Below, piece after piece: positions 46,155 to 57,453 of a stretch of DNA of 64,000 bases. The stretch's first letter is position 1; every line of letters starts with the position of its first letter. The notes under the pieces were generated by a model, which saw only the letters and a list, made by a program, of their open reading frames with translations, did no database searches and was not told the DNA's origin. Source of the DNA: JBCBTD01 sp039818825 (GTDB lineage Bacteria > Pseudomonadota > Alphaproteobacteria > Geminicoccales > Geminicoccaceae). A program made the position numbers and the translations under genes. Location of the stretch: assembly GCA_039818825.1 (NCBI GenBank), contig JBCBTD010000008.1, forward strand, positions 45,964-109,963, in the 5' to 3' direction.

Positions 46155-48865
46155 TGTGCGGCGTCCCAATTCGCGCCGTGACCGACGTCGACGACCAGCG
46201 GCACCGATAGCTTGGCCGCGGCCGCCATGTGCTCGCGGACCAGGGCCGAGGTTGCCTCGACCTCGTCGGTCGGCACCTCGAACACCAGTTCGTCGTGCAC
46301 CTGGAGCAGCATTCGCGCGCCCGAGCCTTCGGCGCGCAACGCCCGCGCCACCATGACCATCGCCCGCTTCATGATGTCGGCGGCCGAGCCCTGGATCGGC
46401 GCGTTGATGGCCTGCCGTTCGGCGTAGGACCGCCTGGCGACCGCCTTGGTGTTGATCTCCGGAATGACACAGCGCCGGCCGAAGATGGTGCGCACCGCCC
46501 CCTCGGCCCGCGCCTCGTCCTTGGCACGGTCCATGTAATCCTTGATGCCGGGATAGCGCTCGAAATAGCGCTCGATGAAGGCACGCGCATCGGCCTGCGG
46601 GATCCCGAGCCGGGTGGCCAGGCCCCAGGCGCCGATGCCGTAGATGATGCCGTAGTTGATGGTCTTGGCCCGGCGCCGGAGTTCACCCGAAACCTGGTCC
46701 ACCTTCACGTCGAACATCTCGGCCGCCGTCACGGCGTGGATGTCGACGTCTTCGGCGAACGCTTGGCGCAGTGCCGCGATTTCGGCGATGTGCGCGAGGA
46801 TGCGCAGCTCGACCTGCGAGTAGTCGGCAGACACCAGCTCGAAGCCGTCGGCGGGCACGAACGCGGTCCTGATCTTGCGCCCCTCGTCGGTGCGGATGGG
46901 GATGTTCTGCAGATTGGGATCGGTCGAGCTGAGGCGGCCGGTGGAGGTCGCTGCCATCGCGTAGCTCGTGTGGATGCGGCCGGTGTTCGGCTGGATCTCC
47001 TCGACCAGCGCCTCGGTGTAGGTGCGGGTCAGTTTCTGCAGCTGGCGCCAGTCGAGGATCACCTGCGGCAGCGCATGGCCCTGTGCGGCGAGCCCCTCCA
47101 GGATGTCGGCGCCGGTCGCGTGGCTGCCGGTCTTGGTCTTCTTGCCGCCGTCGAGCCCCAGCTCGTCGAACAGGATTTCGCCCAGTTGCTTCGGCGAGCC
47201 GAGGTTGAACGGGCGGCCGGCGAGCTTCGTCGCCTCGTCCTCCAGCTGCGCCATCCGTTGGGTGAAGTCCGCCGTCAGCCGCTTCAGGATGTCGGCATCG
47301 ACCAGGACGCCGGTCGTCTCCATGCCGACGATGATCGGCACCAGCGAGCGCTCCAGAGTCTCGTAGACGGTCACTTGGTGCTCCGGCACCAGCCGCGGCT
47401 TGAGGTGCTGCCACAGGCGCAGGGTGACCTCGCCGTCCTCGGCCGCGTAGGCCGATGCCTTGTCGATCGGCGCCTGGTCGAACGTGATTTGGGCCTTGCC
47501 GCTGCCGCAGACGCTCTCGAACGGGATGGTCTCGTGACCGAGGTGGCGCCGGGCCAGCTCGTCCATCGAGTGCCCGTGGGCAGCGCCGTCGAGCACGTAG
47601 GAGAGCAGCATGGTGTCGTCGATCGGGTCGACCTCGACGCCGTAGCGCCGCAGCACGCCGAGATCGTACTTGGCGTTGTGCAGCACCTTGAGAAGCGAGC
47701 CTTCGGCCAAAGGCCCGCGCAGCAGCGCCAACGCCTCCTCGAGGTCGAGCTGGCCCGGCGCCAACTGGCCGAACTCGTCCTTGTGCTGCAGCGGCAGGTA
47801 GGCGCCTTCGCCCGGTCGCACGGCAAGCGCCACCCCCACGAGCTCGGCGGCGGCGACGTTCAAGGACGTGGTCTCGATGTCGAACGCGAGGACGCCGGCA
47901 CGGTCGGCCCGCTCCAGCCATGCCCGAAGCGTGGCTGCGTCGCGAATGACCACGGTTTCTACGGTGCCCGGCGTGGCATCCGGCAGCACTTTCGGGCCGT
48001 CGCCGACCGCTTGGTCGATCCGGTTCTGCAACGACTTGAAATCGTTGGCCTTCAGGAACGTTTTCGCCTGTTCCGCGTCGAAGGGCGGGCGGGTCAGGGC
48101 CTCCAGGGAAAGCTCCACCGTCACGTCGTCGGCGAGGGTCACCAGCTTCTGCGACAGCCGTGCCTGATCGGCGAAATCGATCAACGACTGGCGACGCTTC
48201 GGCTGCTTGATGGTCTCGGCCTGGGCGAGCAGCGTCTCCAAGTCGCCGAACTGCTCCAAGAGCTGCGCCGCCGTCTTGGCGCCGATGCCCGGCACGCCCG
48301 GCACGTTGTCCGAGCTGTCGCCGGCCAGCGCCAGCACGTCGCGGACCATGGCCGGCGGTGCGAAGAACTTGGCGCGCACCGCCTCGTCGTCGACGTCGCG
48401 GTTCTTCATCGGATCCCACATGGTCACGCCGGGGCCGATGAGCTGCATCAGGTCCTTGTCGGACGAGATCACCTCCACCGGTTGGCCCGCTTCACGTGCG
48501 AGTCGCGCGTAGGTGGCGATCAGATCGTCGGCTTCGTAGCCGGCCTGCTCGATGCGTGGCAGCCCGAACGCATCCACCGCTTCGCGGACGATGCTCATCT
48601 GCGGCTTCAGTTCTTCCGGCGCCTCGTCGCGGTTGGCCTTGTACTGGTCGTAAAGCTCGTTCCGGAAGCTCTCGCCCGAGGCATCGAACACCACCAGGAT
48701 GTCGTCGTCCGGCCGGTCCTGCATCAGCCGCCACAGCATGTTGCAGAAGCCGTAGACGGCATTCACCGGCACGCCGTCCGGCCGGCTCATCGGCGGCAAC
48801 GCAAAGAAGGCCCGGAAGATGTACCCGGACCCGTCGACGAGAAGCAGGCGGCGCGCGTCGGTCAT
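46151..48865 (-). CDS. polA: DNA polymerase I
   Basis: A 904-residue three-domain repair and Okazaki-fragment polymerase. The 5'-3' exonuclease is N-terminal (LLLVDGSGYIFRAFFALPPM, then GYEADDLIATYAR). The proofreading domain keeps its acidic residues (AFDIETTSLNVAA), so it is probably active. The polymerase domain has SADYSQVELRILAHI, RRAKTINYGIIYGIGAWGL and LQVHDELVFEVP. The protein ends in the usual GANWDAAH. Its TAG stop is the terminal part of a palindromic repeat, which may also serve as transcription terminator. The ATG start is conventional. Confidence 0.97.
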   Translation of the reverse strand: MTDARRLLLVDGSGYIFRAFFALPPMSRPDGVPVNAVYGFCNMLWRLMQDRPDDDILVVFDASGESFRNELYDQYKANRDEAPEELKPQMSIVREAVDAFGLPRIEQAGYEADDLIATYARLAREAGQPVEVISSDKDLMQLIGPGVTMWDPMKNRDVDDEAVRAKFFAPPAMVRDVLALAGDSSDNVPGVPGIGAKTAAQLLEQFGDLETLLAQAETIKQPKRRQSLIDFADQARLSQKLVTLADDVTVELSLEALTRPPFDAEQAKTFLKANDFKSLQNRIDQAVGDGPKVLPDATPGTVETVVIRDAATLRAWLERADRAGVLAFDIETTSLNVAAAELVGVALAVRPGEGAYLPLQHKDEFGQLAPGQLDLEEALALLRGPLAEGSLLKVLHNAKYDLGVLRRYGVEVDPIDDTMLLSYVLDGAAHGHSMDELARRHLGHETIPFESVCGSGKAQITFDQAPIDKASAYAAEDGEVTLRLWQHLKPRLVPEHQVTVYETLERSLVPIIVGMETTGVLVDADILKRLTADFTQRMAQLEDEATKLAGRPFNLGSPKQLGEILFDELGLDGGKKTKTGSHATGADILEGLAAQGHALPQVILDWRQLQKLTRTYTEALVEEIQPNTGRIHTSYAMAATSTGRLSSTDPNLQNIPIRTDEGRKIRTAFVPADGFELVSADYSQVELRILAHIAEIAALRQAFAEDVDIHAVTAAEMFDVKVDQVSGELRRRAKTINYGIIYGIGAWGLATRLGIPQADARAFIERYFERYPGIKDYMDRAKDEARAEGAVRTIFGRRCVIPEINTKAVARRSYAERQAINAPIQGSAADIMKRAMVMVARALRAEGSGARMLLQVHDELVFEVPTDEVEATSALVREHMAAAAKLSVPLVVDVGHGANWDAAH

Positions 48866-48939
48866 GGGGCCAGATGTAGGCTGATTCGACGGCGGCGGGA
48901 ACGGCCGGATCGGTGCGCGCCGGCTCCCGGGCGCGGCGC

Positions 48940-49548
48940 TCAGACGAGCCAGCGGATGCCGGCATAGGTCGCTAGTGCCAAGGCCGTGGCGATGCCGATG
49001 CCGAGCAGGCCGAGGGCGTGGCTGGCGATGGTCAGCGCCCCGTCGCGTCGCGCCAGCGCCAAGCCCATCACCGCGATGGAGAAGCCGGGCAGGGTGTTGC
49101 CGAAGGGGATCGGCAGCGCCACGACGATCGCCTGGACCAGTGCCATCAGCGCCGCGAGGCGCGCGCCGACACCCGTGGCGAAGATCGGCCAGCGAGGGCG
49201 AGCCATGCGCTCGAGACGGCGCAGCACCGGCACCGCCCGCCGCGCCACGGCATCCAGCAACGGCCGTGACAACCGCTGGCGGCCCAAGCGGTCCGGCACG
49301 CGCGGCACGCGGCGCTCGCCATGGACGAGCAGATGTGTGGCGACCGGCACCGCCAAGAGCCCGGCCGCCATGCCGAGTGGCACGCCGGGCGAGGGCACCC
49401 AGGCGGCGGTTCCGAGCACCAAGAGCGCCAACGGGCTCGATGGCCCGGCGAGGCGGTCGAGCGCCTCGTCGACGCGCAAGGTCGGCGTCGCCGAATGCCG
49501 CAGCGAGGCGACGCGGCGCGCGAGGGAAGGAGGCATCGGCTGGCGCAT
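48940..49548 (-). CDS. ExoD-family membrane protein
   Basis: A 202-residue integral membrane protein of the ExoD family (COG3932), first described for exopolysaccharide synthesis in Sinorhizobium; function still unclear. Features are the N-terminal LRVDEALDRLAGPSSPLALL, the central RWPIFATGVGARLAALMALV, and VALPIPFGNTLPGFSIAVMG, with three or four membrane helices. The ATG at 49548 was preferred over a GTG two codons upstream because GGAG lies at proper distance. It is downstream of nothing on its strand and divergent from the MerR gene. Confidence 0.88.
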   Translation of the reverse strand: MRQPMPPSLARRVASLRHSATPTLRVDEALDRLAGPSSPLALLVLGTAAWVPSPGVPLGMAAGLLAVPVATHLLVHGERRVPRVPDRLGRQRLSRPLLDAVARRAVPVLRRLERMARPRWPIFATGVGARLAALMALVQAIVVALPIPFGNTLPGFSIAVMGLALARRDGALTIASHALGLLGIGIATALALATYAGIRWLV

Positions 49549-49646
49549 GGCCACTCCGGGTGCGGCATCGGGCTACCGTAGGAACGTCTCAGGAGGTGGG
49601 GCATTCCCGACCATGCGCCAGGCGCGCGCGGGGCGCCGAGATGGCC

Positions 49647-49677
49647 TTGACTTCGAGTGCGCTCGAACAGCTAGCTT
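49647..49677 (+). promoter_or_regulatory. MerR-type promoter with 19-base spacer and operator
   Basis: TTGACT at 49647-49652 and TAGCTT at 49672-49677 are separated by 19 bases. Within the spacer and touching the -35 is the perfect inverted repeat TTCGAG-TGCG-CTCGAA (49652-49667). A lengthened spacer with the dyad between -35 and -10 is the hallmark of promoters activated by MerR regulators through DNA untwisting. It lies about 30 bases before the MerR gene. Confidence 0.8.
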
Positions 49678-49707
49678 GCCCGGCGTCGTGACCAGACAGG
49701 AGCGCGC

Positions 49708-50154
49708 GTGAAGATCGCCGAACTTGCCCGACGCACCGGTTTCTCCAAGCACGCGCTGCGCTACTACGAGCGCATCGGCTTGCTGCCGCGCGTGACGCGC
49801 GATGGAGCCCGCCACAGGGACTACGACCCGTCGATCGTCGCTTGGCTCGGCTTTCTGCGCCGACTGAAGACGACCGGCATGCCGGTCCGCGAGATGCGCC
49901 GCTACGCGGCGTTGCGATCGGGCGGGCCGGAAACGATCGCGGCGCGGCGCGCCATGCTCGAGGCCCACCGGTGCCGCGTGCACACCGACATCGCCGAGCT
50001 TCAGGCCTGTCTGGTCATCCTCGACACCAAGATCGCCGGCTACGCCGGCGACAGCCAGGGGATGACGGACCATGACGTCAGCAACGACCGAGATGGAGAC
50101 CCGATTCGAGCGGGGCTTGCGAAACCTCGCGGCGATCGACGGGCACGCGGGTGA
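49708..50154 (+). CDS. MerR-family transcriptional regulator
   Basis: A 148-residue regulator with the MerR winged-helix motif KIAELARRTGFSKHALRYYE at residues 2-21, the wing RDGARHRDYDP, and a long dimerisation coiled coil (about residues 78-118). Aldehyde or small-molecule sensors of the AdhR/SoxR-like branch are similar; no conserved metal-cysteine pattern is evident. The start is a GTG at 49708. The reading frame runs 83 bases into the next gene; family members usually end at about 130 residues. It probably activates itself and the following gene from the promoter just upstream. Confidence 0.9.
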   Translation: MKIAELARRTGFSKHALRYYERIGLLPRVTRDGARHRDYDPSIVAWLGFLRRLKTTGMPVREMRRYAALRSGGPETIAARRAMLEAHRCRVHTDIAELQACLVILDTKIAGYAGDSQGMTDHDVSNDRDGDPIRAGLAKPRGDRRARG

Positions 50155-50476
50155 GGCGGTCGTCACGGCGCTCGACGACATCGCTCCCGATTTCGCCCGC
50201 TATCTCGTCGAGTTCGCGTTTGGCGACATCTACGCACGGCCGGGCCTCGGCGTTCGTGACCGGGAGATCGCGACGATCGCCGCCCTCACGGCGCTCGGCA
50301 GCGCCGGCCCGCAACTCCGCGTCCATATCGAGGCCGGCCTCGAGGTCGGTCTGTCGCGCGCCGAAATCGTCGAGGTCCTGATGCAGATGGCCGTCTATGC
50401 GGGATTCCCAGCCGCTTTGAACGGGCTTTTCGTGGCGAAGGAGGTGTTCGCCGCGCATGATGCCGCCAGTCCCTGA
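50072..50476 (+). CDS. Carboxymuconolactone decarboxylase (CMD) family protein
   Basis: A 134-residue helical protein of the CMD/AhpD-like fold. Matching features are PDFARYLVEFAFGDIYARPG, then RDREIATIAALTALGSAGPQ and EIVEVLMQMAVYAGFPAALN, as in 4-carboxymuconolactone decarboxylase-like proteins. The CxxC pair of AhpD peroxidase is absent, so a redox role is unlikely. Many such genes are paired with MerR regulators, as here. Overlap with the MerR frame is 83 bases; a later start at 50093 is possible. Confidence 0.88.
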   Translation: MTSATTEMETRFERGLRNLAAIDGHAGEAVVTALDDIAPDFARYLVEFAFGDIYARPGLGVRDREIATIAALTALGSAGPQLRVHIEAGLEVGLSRAEIVEVLMQMAVYAGFPAALNGLFVAKEVFAAHDAASP

Positions 50477-50480
50477 GCGG

Positions 50481-51083
50481 TCACCCGCCCTGGCTCTCGC
50501 CGAACACCCGTCGGATCAGTTCGCCGGGGCCGATGTCGGCACCGAGGATGACCAACAGCGCGTAGACGAGGGCAGTGATCACCAACGTCACCAGGACCCC
50601 GCGCAGTACCAAGCCGCCGAAGTGCCAGAGCCGAGGTAGCGGTTGTTTCGCCGCCTGATGCTCGGCGACGAGGTGTTCGAGATCGAGGATCAACCGATCG
50701 AAGCGGTCGTTGGCCTGATAGCGCAGGAAAACGTCAGCGGCGTGGCTCGCGCGGGCGAGCCGCAGGTCGTCGCCCTGTTCCCGTGCCGCTTCCAGCCGAT
50801 CGGCCATGTACTCGAAGGCCGCGTTCGCGAAACGGCCGTGCGCGTCGTGCAAGATCTCGTCGTACCGATGCGCCGGCGTTCCGCGGATGCACTCGCGCAG
50901 ATCGTCGTCGGTCGGCGAGCGTCCGTTGCGCTCGGCGAAGTTGGCTGCCCAAAGCTCCAAATCATGGGCGAACTTGCCGATCGCGACGTGGGCGACGACG
51001 TCTTGGTGGTCGCGGCGCTCGGCTTCCACGAGAAAGTGACGAACCACGTCCAGCGGCCCGTCGAAAGGTCGTTCAGGCGGCAT
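50481..51083 (-). CDS. Uncharacterised protein with C-terminal membrane helix
   Basis: A 200-residue protein that I do not recognise. It is mostly helical and charged, with segments FAHDLELWAANFAERNGRSP and ANDRFDRLILDLEHLVAEHQ. A single membrane helix follows near residues 157-181 (GLVLRGVLVTLVITALVYAL) and then a short tail. This gives a cytoplasmic domain anchored by its C-terminus. It overlaps the small upstream gene by 11 bases and is convergent with the CMD gene four bases away. It is probably a real gene because of coding-like base composition and coupling. Confidence 0.6.
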   Translation of the reverse strand: MPPERPFDGPLDVVRHFLVEAERRDHQDVVAHVAIGKFAHDLELWAANFAERNGRSPTDDDLRECIRGTPAHRYDEILHDAHGRFANAAFEYMADRLEAAREQGDDLRLARASHAADVFLRYQANDRFDRLILDLEHLVAEHQAAKQPLPRLWHFGGLVLRGVLVTLVITALVYALLVILGADIGPGELIRRVFGESQGG

Positions 51084-51264
51084 CGCCCGCCGTCGCCGCG
51101 CGCTTCAACGCTGCGTCGACTTCACGGCGCGACGTCTCGAAGACGACGTTGCCGTCCTTGTCGAACACCAAGATCCGCTCGTCACGATAGGTATCGAACT
51201 CGCGGCGCGTCGCCGGCTCGCGCTTGCCTGCCGCTCGTCGTCTTTTGAATCGGTCGCCAAGCAT
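51073..51264 (-). CDS. Small uncharacterised protein (63 residues)
   Basis: A 63-residue basic protein, start ATG at 51264 with GGAG six bases before it. It starts with an arginine/lysine-rich segment (residues 5-25). A short beta-like patch follows (DERILVFDKDGNVVFETSRR), then an alanine-rich helix. No family recognised. Its end overlaps the next gene by 11 bases, so the two form one unit between acnA and the CMD gene. Confidence 0.5.
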   Translation of the reverse strand: MLGDRFKRRRAAGKREPATRREFDTYRDERILVFDKDGNVVFETSRREVDAALKRAATAGDAA

Positions 51265-51326
51265 CTCTTCGCTCCGCGCTCACTTCACCGAACATAGCGA
51301 TGCCGGCGATCACTTCAACGCGAAGC

Positions 51327-51351
51327 CGGGCCCCGGCACGACCGGGGCCCG
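51327..51351. terminator. Strong hairpin after acnA
   Basis: CGGGCCCCGG at 51327-51336 and CCGGGGCCCG at 51342-51351 with the 5-base loop CACGA. It begins 7 bases past the acnA stop codon on the minus strand. No T-run follows, but the 10-pair GC stem is very stable. Confidence 0.6.
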
Positions 51352-51357
51352 CGTCGA

Positions 51358-54066
<2,709 letters not shown>

Positions 54067-54132
54067 GTCGTTCTCCTGTTTTAGGGGCAGGCCGGGCACG
54101 GTGCGCCGTACGCCGGTCGGCCGGTTCCCTGG

Positions 54133-54858
54133 TCAGTCGTCTCCCGCCTCGGCAGCGAGGCGGAGATTGGTGATTTTACGTTCGGTCAACGTCGCGTGCA
54201 TCCTCAAGATGACCACGGCGACGAAGTAGAGTTGCATGCCCACCGCGGTGATCAACAACGGCCACAGCATCGAGCCGTGGATGGTCGGGCCGTCGAAGCG
54301 GAGCACGCTGGCCGGTTGGTGCAAGGTGTTCCACCAGTCGACGGAAAACTTGATGATCGGCAGATTGACCGAGCCGACCAACGCCAAGATCGCCGCGGCG
54401 CGCGAGCCCCGGGCCGGGTCGTCGAACGCATCGGCCAAGGCGCTGTAGCCGAGAAACAGGAAGAAGAGGATCAACATCGACGTGAGCCGGGCGTCCCACA
54501 CCCACCACGTCCCCCACATCGGCTTGCCCCAGATGCTCCCGGTCACCAGCGCCAACAGACAGAAGACGGCGCCCACTGGCGCCGCAGCGCGGCCGTAGAT
54601 GTCGGCCAGCGGGTGCCGCCAGACGATCGAGAACACCGCCGCCACCGCCAGGGTCAGATAGGCAAAGAGCGCCAGCCACGCGGTCGGCACGTGGACGTAG
54701 ATGATGCGGAACGCATCGCCCATCTGGTAGTCCGCCGGCGCCAGCACCAGCCCGCCCCACAGCCCGCCGGCGGTCAACGCCAGTGCCGCGACCAGCACGT
54801 AGGGAAACGCGGCGTCGGCGAGCCTCTGGAAACGGAGCGGGTTGGCGAACCAGTGCAT
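54133..54858 (-). CDS. ccmC: Haem exporter/handling protein CcmC
   Basis: Integral membrane protein of cytochrome c maturation, delivering haem to CcmE. The 241-residue protein carries the tryptophan-rich WGTWWVWDARLTSMLILFFL starting at residue 115 (WWD domain), a conserved histidine in RIIYVHVPTAW, and six membrane helices. It lies 66 bases upstream of the acnA start on the same strand. Usual partners ccmA and ccmB are not found upstream; instead there are 613 bases without genes and then the restriction-modification island. ccmD is also missing downstream. Confidence 0.96.
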   Translation of the reverse strand: MHWFANPLRFQRLADAAFPYVLVAALALTAGGLWGGLVLAPADYQMGDAFRIIYVHVPTAWLALFAYLTLAVAAVFSIVWRHPLADIYGRAAAPVGAVFCLLALVTGSIWGKPMWGTWWVWDARLTSMLILFFLFLGYSALADAFDDPARGSRAAAILALVGSVNLPIIKFSVDWWNTLHQPASVLRFDGPTIHGSMLWPLLITAVGMQLYFVAVVILRMHATLTERKITNLRLAAEAGDD

Positions 54859-55471
54859 GGTCTCGTTTTAAAGTCCTAACCGCGGAAGGCGAGAGGGCGA
54901 GCCGACGCACTTAGGTCGTGACCGAGCAGGAACGTCGAGCGCTGGCGACCCGCGATCGTCGTGGGGCACCGCCTGATCCCGACTATCGGTTTGTCGGTCG
55001 AGCGAAACCGCGGATCTGCGACGAAAACCAGGCACGACGGCCGAATGCGGGCGTGCGCCGTTTCAAACCAGATCGCGTCACGAGGAAGTCAAAACGACGT
55101 CTTGGTTTCCGCGTCAGGTCACGCTTCGCTGGGCCAAGGTCGTCACGCATTTGCACGATGCGGTCCGTGGGCAGGTGCATACGTCGGTCATGGATGGTAG
55201 ACAGACTTCATCTTCGATGACGCGCCCGCCCGGTTTCTGAAGACCGAGAGCCTTTGCCGAGATGCACCATCACGGTCGTGTCGCGTGGGAGGTTGGCGGC
55301 TAGAGCAGCGTGAGTGCTGGAAGCGTTGCCTCCAGAGAAAAGCGCAAGCTACCGCTACAACTGCGGCCAAGCGCGATAATATGTATTATGGGAAAGTTCT
55401 TCATGTATTGCTGGGATTGCGTCGAGCGCTTCCACGATTTGTCCGTTGTGCGTCCAGCCCGGAGCCTGTAG
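54859..55471. other. 613-base region between ccmC and the restriction gene, no gene seen
   Basis: Open frames here look random on both strands; I could not find remnants of ccmB or any transposase. Toward the right (about 55370-55420) the DNA becomes AT-richer, reading AATATGTATTATGG, matching the composition of the adjacent island. The boundary of the acquired segment therefore probably lies at about 55.3 kb. Confidence 0.4.
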
Positions 55472-56437
55472 CTAAACCTTAATCCCGGTGAGCGAAGTAA
55501 CGCGGTTGCGGAAGTCGTTGAACTCCGCCCCCTTTCCCGAGGTAATGTCAGAAATCCGGTAGAAACGGCTCGTTGTCGGAGACTCGCGCCGCGCCATGGC
55601 CATGTCGATGCGATCCACGTTCACGACGGTCCAACATTCGTTGTAGCCGTCAGCGCGGGCCTTTTGGTGGCTCTTTTCGGCTTCGCCGATGCGGTTATGG
55701 ATGTTGGAGAAGTCCGATCCACCCTTGACCTCGATAGCAATAAGCTGGCGGTAGCTGCCGCGAACCATTTCCTCGCGGATGATAATATCAGGATCGGGCG
55801 CGAACTCGATCAGGACCGTTCGCCCGGCTGCGTTCTTGATCTCGATGCGGTTAGGTTCGGCCGCTGTTGCGGCCTTCTCCACAATCTCGTGGATCGCGTC
55901 GAACACCTTTACGATTCCGGCCGCGCCTTTCTTGACGTTCGCCCCGCCGCGAAGCTGCGGCCCTACGGTCAAAAGGGTGAGGTCGTCCAAAAGCCCACTG
56001 CTGACACGACTGGTGCCGATGCCGTTCAGAAGCGCTGCGCCGGTGCCGATCAGGGCTTGGCACAGATCAGCAATCTGCGGGGCATTAGTGGATGAGAGAA
56101 CACCGCGTTTCTCCATCGCTTGAAAGCGCGAAACGCCGGTTTCCGTGGTGTAAAACTCCTTCCGGCTGAACCCGTACAGCAGTCGGTAATAGCCGAGCAG
56201 GCGGGGGTTCGCTTCCAGAAGGTGCGGAACCGGAAACATAAGCTCCCCACGCAAGCCATGACTAGCAAGGGCTGACAGGCTGGCCTTGGGAACCATCGCG
56301 CCCAACTGCCGGTCGATCTCAGTAATATCGAGCGCCTTGACGGTCTCGCTCAGCGCATCTTGCAAGTAAAGCTGGCGAATTTCTGCGAGGGCGACAGAAA
56401 AACCTATCTGTAGTTCCGGGTCCGGGATTTTGAACAT
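55472..56437 (-). CDS. Type II restriction endonuclease, XcyI family (predicted CCCGGG)
   Basis: A 321-residue restriction enzyme similar along its length to the XcyI/Cfr9I/XmaI family, which cut C^CCGGG. Family features include LQIGFSVALAEIRQLYLQDA near the N-terminus and LLTVGPQLRGGANVK near residue 160. The PD-(D/E)xK site is PDPD at residues 214-217 followed by IEVKGGSDFSNIHNR with E236 and K238. The ATG overlaps the methylase stop by one base, so the two are co-expressed with the methylase first. GC content is clearly lower than the chromosome, a sign of transfer. Confidence 0.92.
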   Translation of the reverse strand: MFKIPDPELQIGFSVALAEIRQLYLQDALSETVKALDITEIDRQLGAMVPKASLSALASHGLRGELMFPVPHLLEANPRLLGYYRLLYGFSRKEFYTTETGVSRFQAMEKRGVLSSTNAPQIADLCQALIGTGAALLNGIGTSRVSSGLLDDLTLLTVGPQLRGGANVKKGAAGIVKVFDAIHEIVEKAATAAEPNRIEIKNAAGRTVLIEFAPDPDIIIREEMVRGSYRQLIAIEVKGGSDFSNIHNRIGEAEKSHQKARADGYNECWTVVNVDRIDMAMARRESPTTSRFYRISDITSGKGAEFNDFRNRVTSLTGIKV

Positions 56438-57297
56438 CAGGCAGCAACCCGGATAACGGCCGACTCGTCGGCGGCAAGGCGGGACGCTGCGAGGGCAACG
56501 TATTCCGGGTGAAGTTCGATCCCGATATACTTCCTACCAAGCTGCTGAGCGACAACGCCGGTCGTCCCGGAGCCGAAGAACGGATCAAGGACGTAATCCT
56601 CGGCCCGGGACGATGCCCGAATACAAGGCTCGATGAGCTTCGGCGGGAAGGTGGCGAAGTGGGCTCCGGGAAAACCTTGGGTGTGGATGTTCCAGACGGA
56701 TCGGCAGTTCCGGCCGTTGGGTTCCTTCACGGCCGCATGATCGTAGTAGTATCGTTCTGACTTGGTGAACATGAACAGATACTCGTGGGCCCGGGTTGGG
56801 CGGTCCTTCACGCTCTCGGGCATGGCGTTCGGCTTGTTCCAGATGATATCGGCTCGGAGATACCAACCATCATCCTGCAAAGCAAAAGCCAGCCGCCACG
56901 GGATACCCTGAAGGTCTTTGGGCTTTAGCCCTTCGGGCGTGTCCGGCCGTATTGTCATCGCCCGTGCCGGGTTCTTCTTGTCAGGCGCTCGCCAACCTCG
57001 GTTCCCACTGGTGTAGCCGTCACCGATATTTAGCCACAGGACGCCATCCTCTGCGAGAACCCTACGGGCCTCGCTAAAAATCGCCTGAAGCCGGTTTAGA
57101 AACTGCGGCAGAGTGGGTTCAAGGCCGATCTGATCCGTAACGGTATAGTCCCGCAAGCCCCAATAAGGTGGTGAAGTCACCATACATTGAACAGAATTGT
57201 CAGCAAGTCGGTTGAGAACCGTGAATGCGTCCCCTTCAAATATTACAGATTCAGAAAGCTCTAGCGTTTCTGGTTTGTCTACTTTTTCGGTCTTCAT
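56437..57297 (-). CDS. Type II DNA methyltransferase, beta class, partner of the XcyI-like enzyme
   Basis: A 286-residue modification enzyme. The catalytic motif TSPPYWGLRDY starts at residue 41 and comes before the SAM-binding motif DPFFGSGTTG (about residue 238), the beta-class order. SPPY is usual for N4-cytosine methylases, and M.XcyI-type enzymes modify CCCGGG. It protects the host from the downstream nuclease. The ATG has GAGGAG upstream. No controller (C) gene is seen, so regulation probably relies on gene order and promoter strength. At least two CCCGGG sites lie within the gene (56604 and 56790). Confidence 0.92.
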   Translation of the reverse strand: MKTEKVDKPETLELSESVIFEGDAFTVLNRLADNSVQCMVTSPPYWGLRDYTVTDQIGLEPTLPQFLNRLQAIFSEARRVLAEDGVLWLNIGDGYTSGNRGWRAPDKKNPARAMTIRPDTPEGLKPKDLQGIPWRLAFALQDDGWYLRADIIWNKPNAMPESVKDRPTRAHEYLFMFTKSERYYYDHAAVKEPNGRNCRSVWNIHTQGFPGAHFATFPPKLIEPCIRASSRAEDYVLDPFFGSGTTGVVAQQLGRKYIGIELHPEYVALAASRLAADESAVIRVAA

Positions 57298-57453
57298 TCG
57301 CTCCTCTTTCGTCGATGTATATTGCCATACCGGAAGAAATGTTTAAGAAGTAGCGCTTTTCGTAGCACACCTGCGGTGTCTAGCAGGGGTTTCTCCCTTC
57401 ACCCGGTCGCTTGCCGATGTGCTGGAAGGCTGGGACGAGGGCGAGGCCCTTCG
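57298..57453. other. Spacer between methylase start and recombinase stop
   Basis: The 156 bases hold the methylase ribosome site and an AT-rich patch, with TATACA on the minus strand (around 57317-57323) that could be a -10 element. A clear -35 was not found. Confidence 0.35.

Noticed and set aside
46229..48967. 912-codon open frame on the plus strand opposite polA
   Set aside because: Shadow of polA with low-complexity Arg/Leu/His composition and no motif.
54918..55220. Open frame of 100 codons between ccmC and the restriction gene
   Set aside because: Arg-rich, no start signal, no similarity; taken as non-coding.
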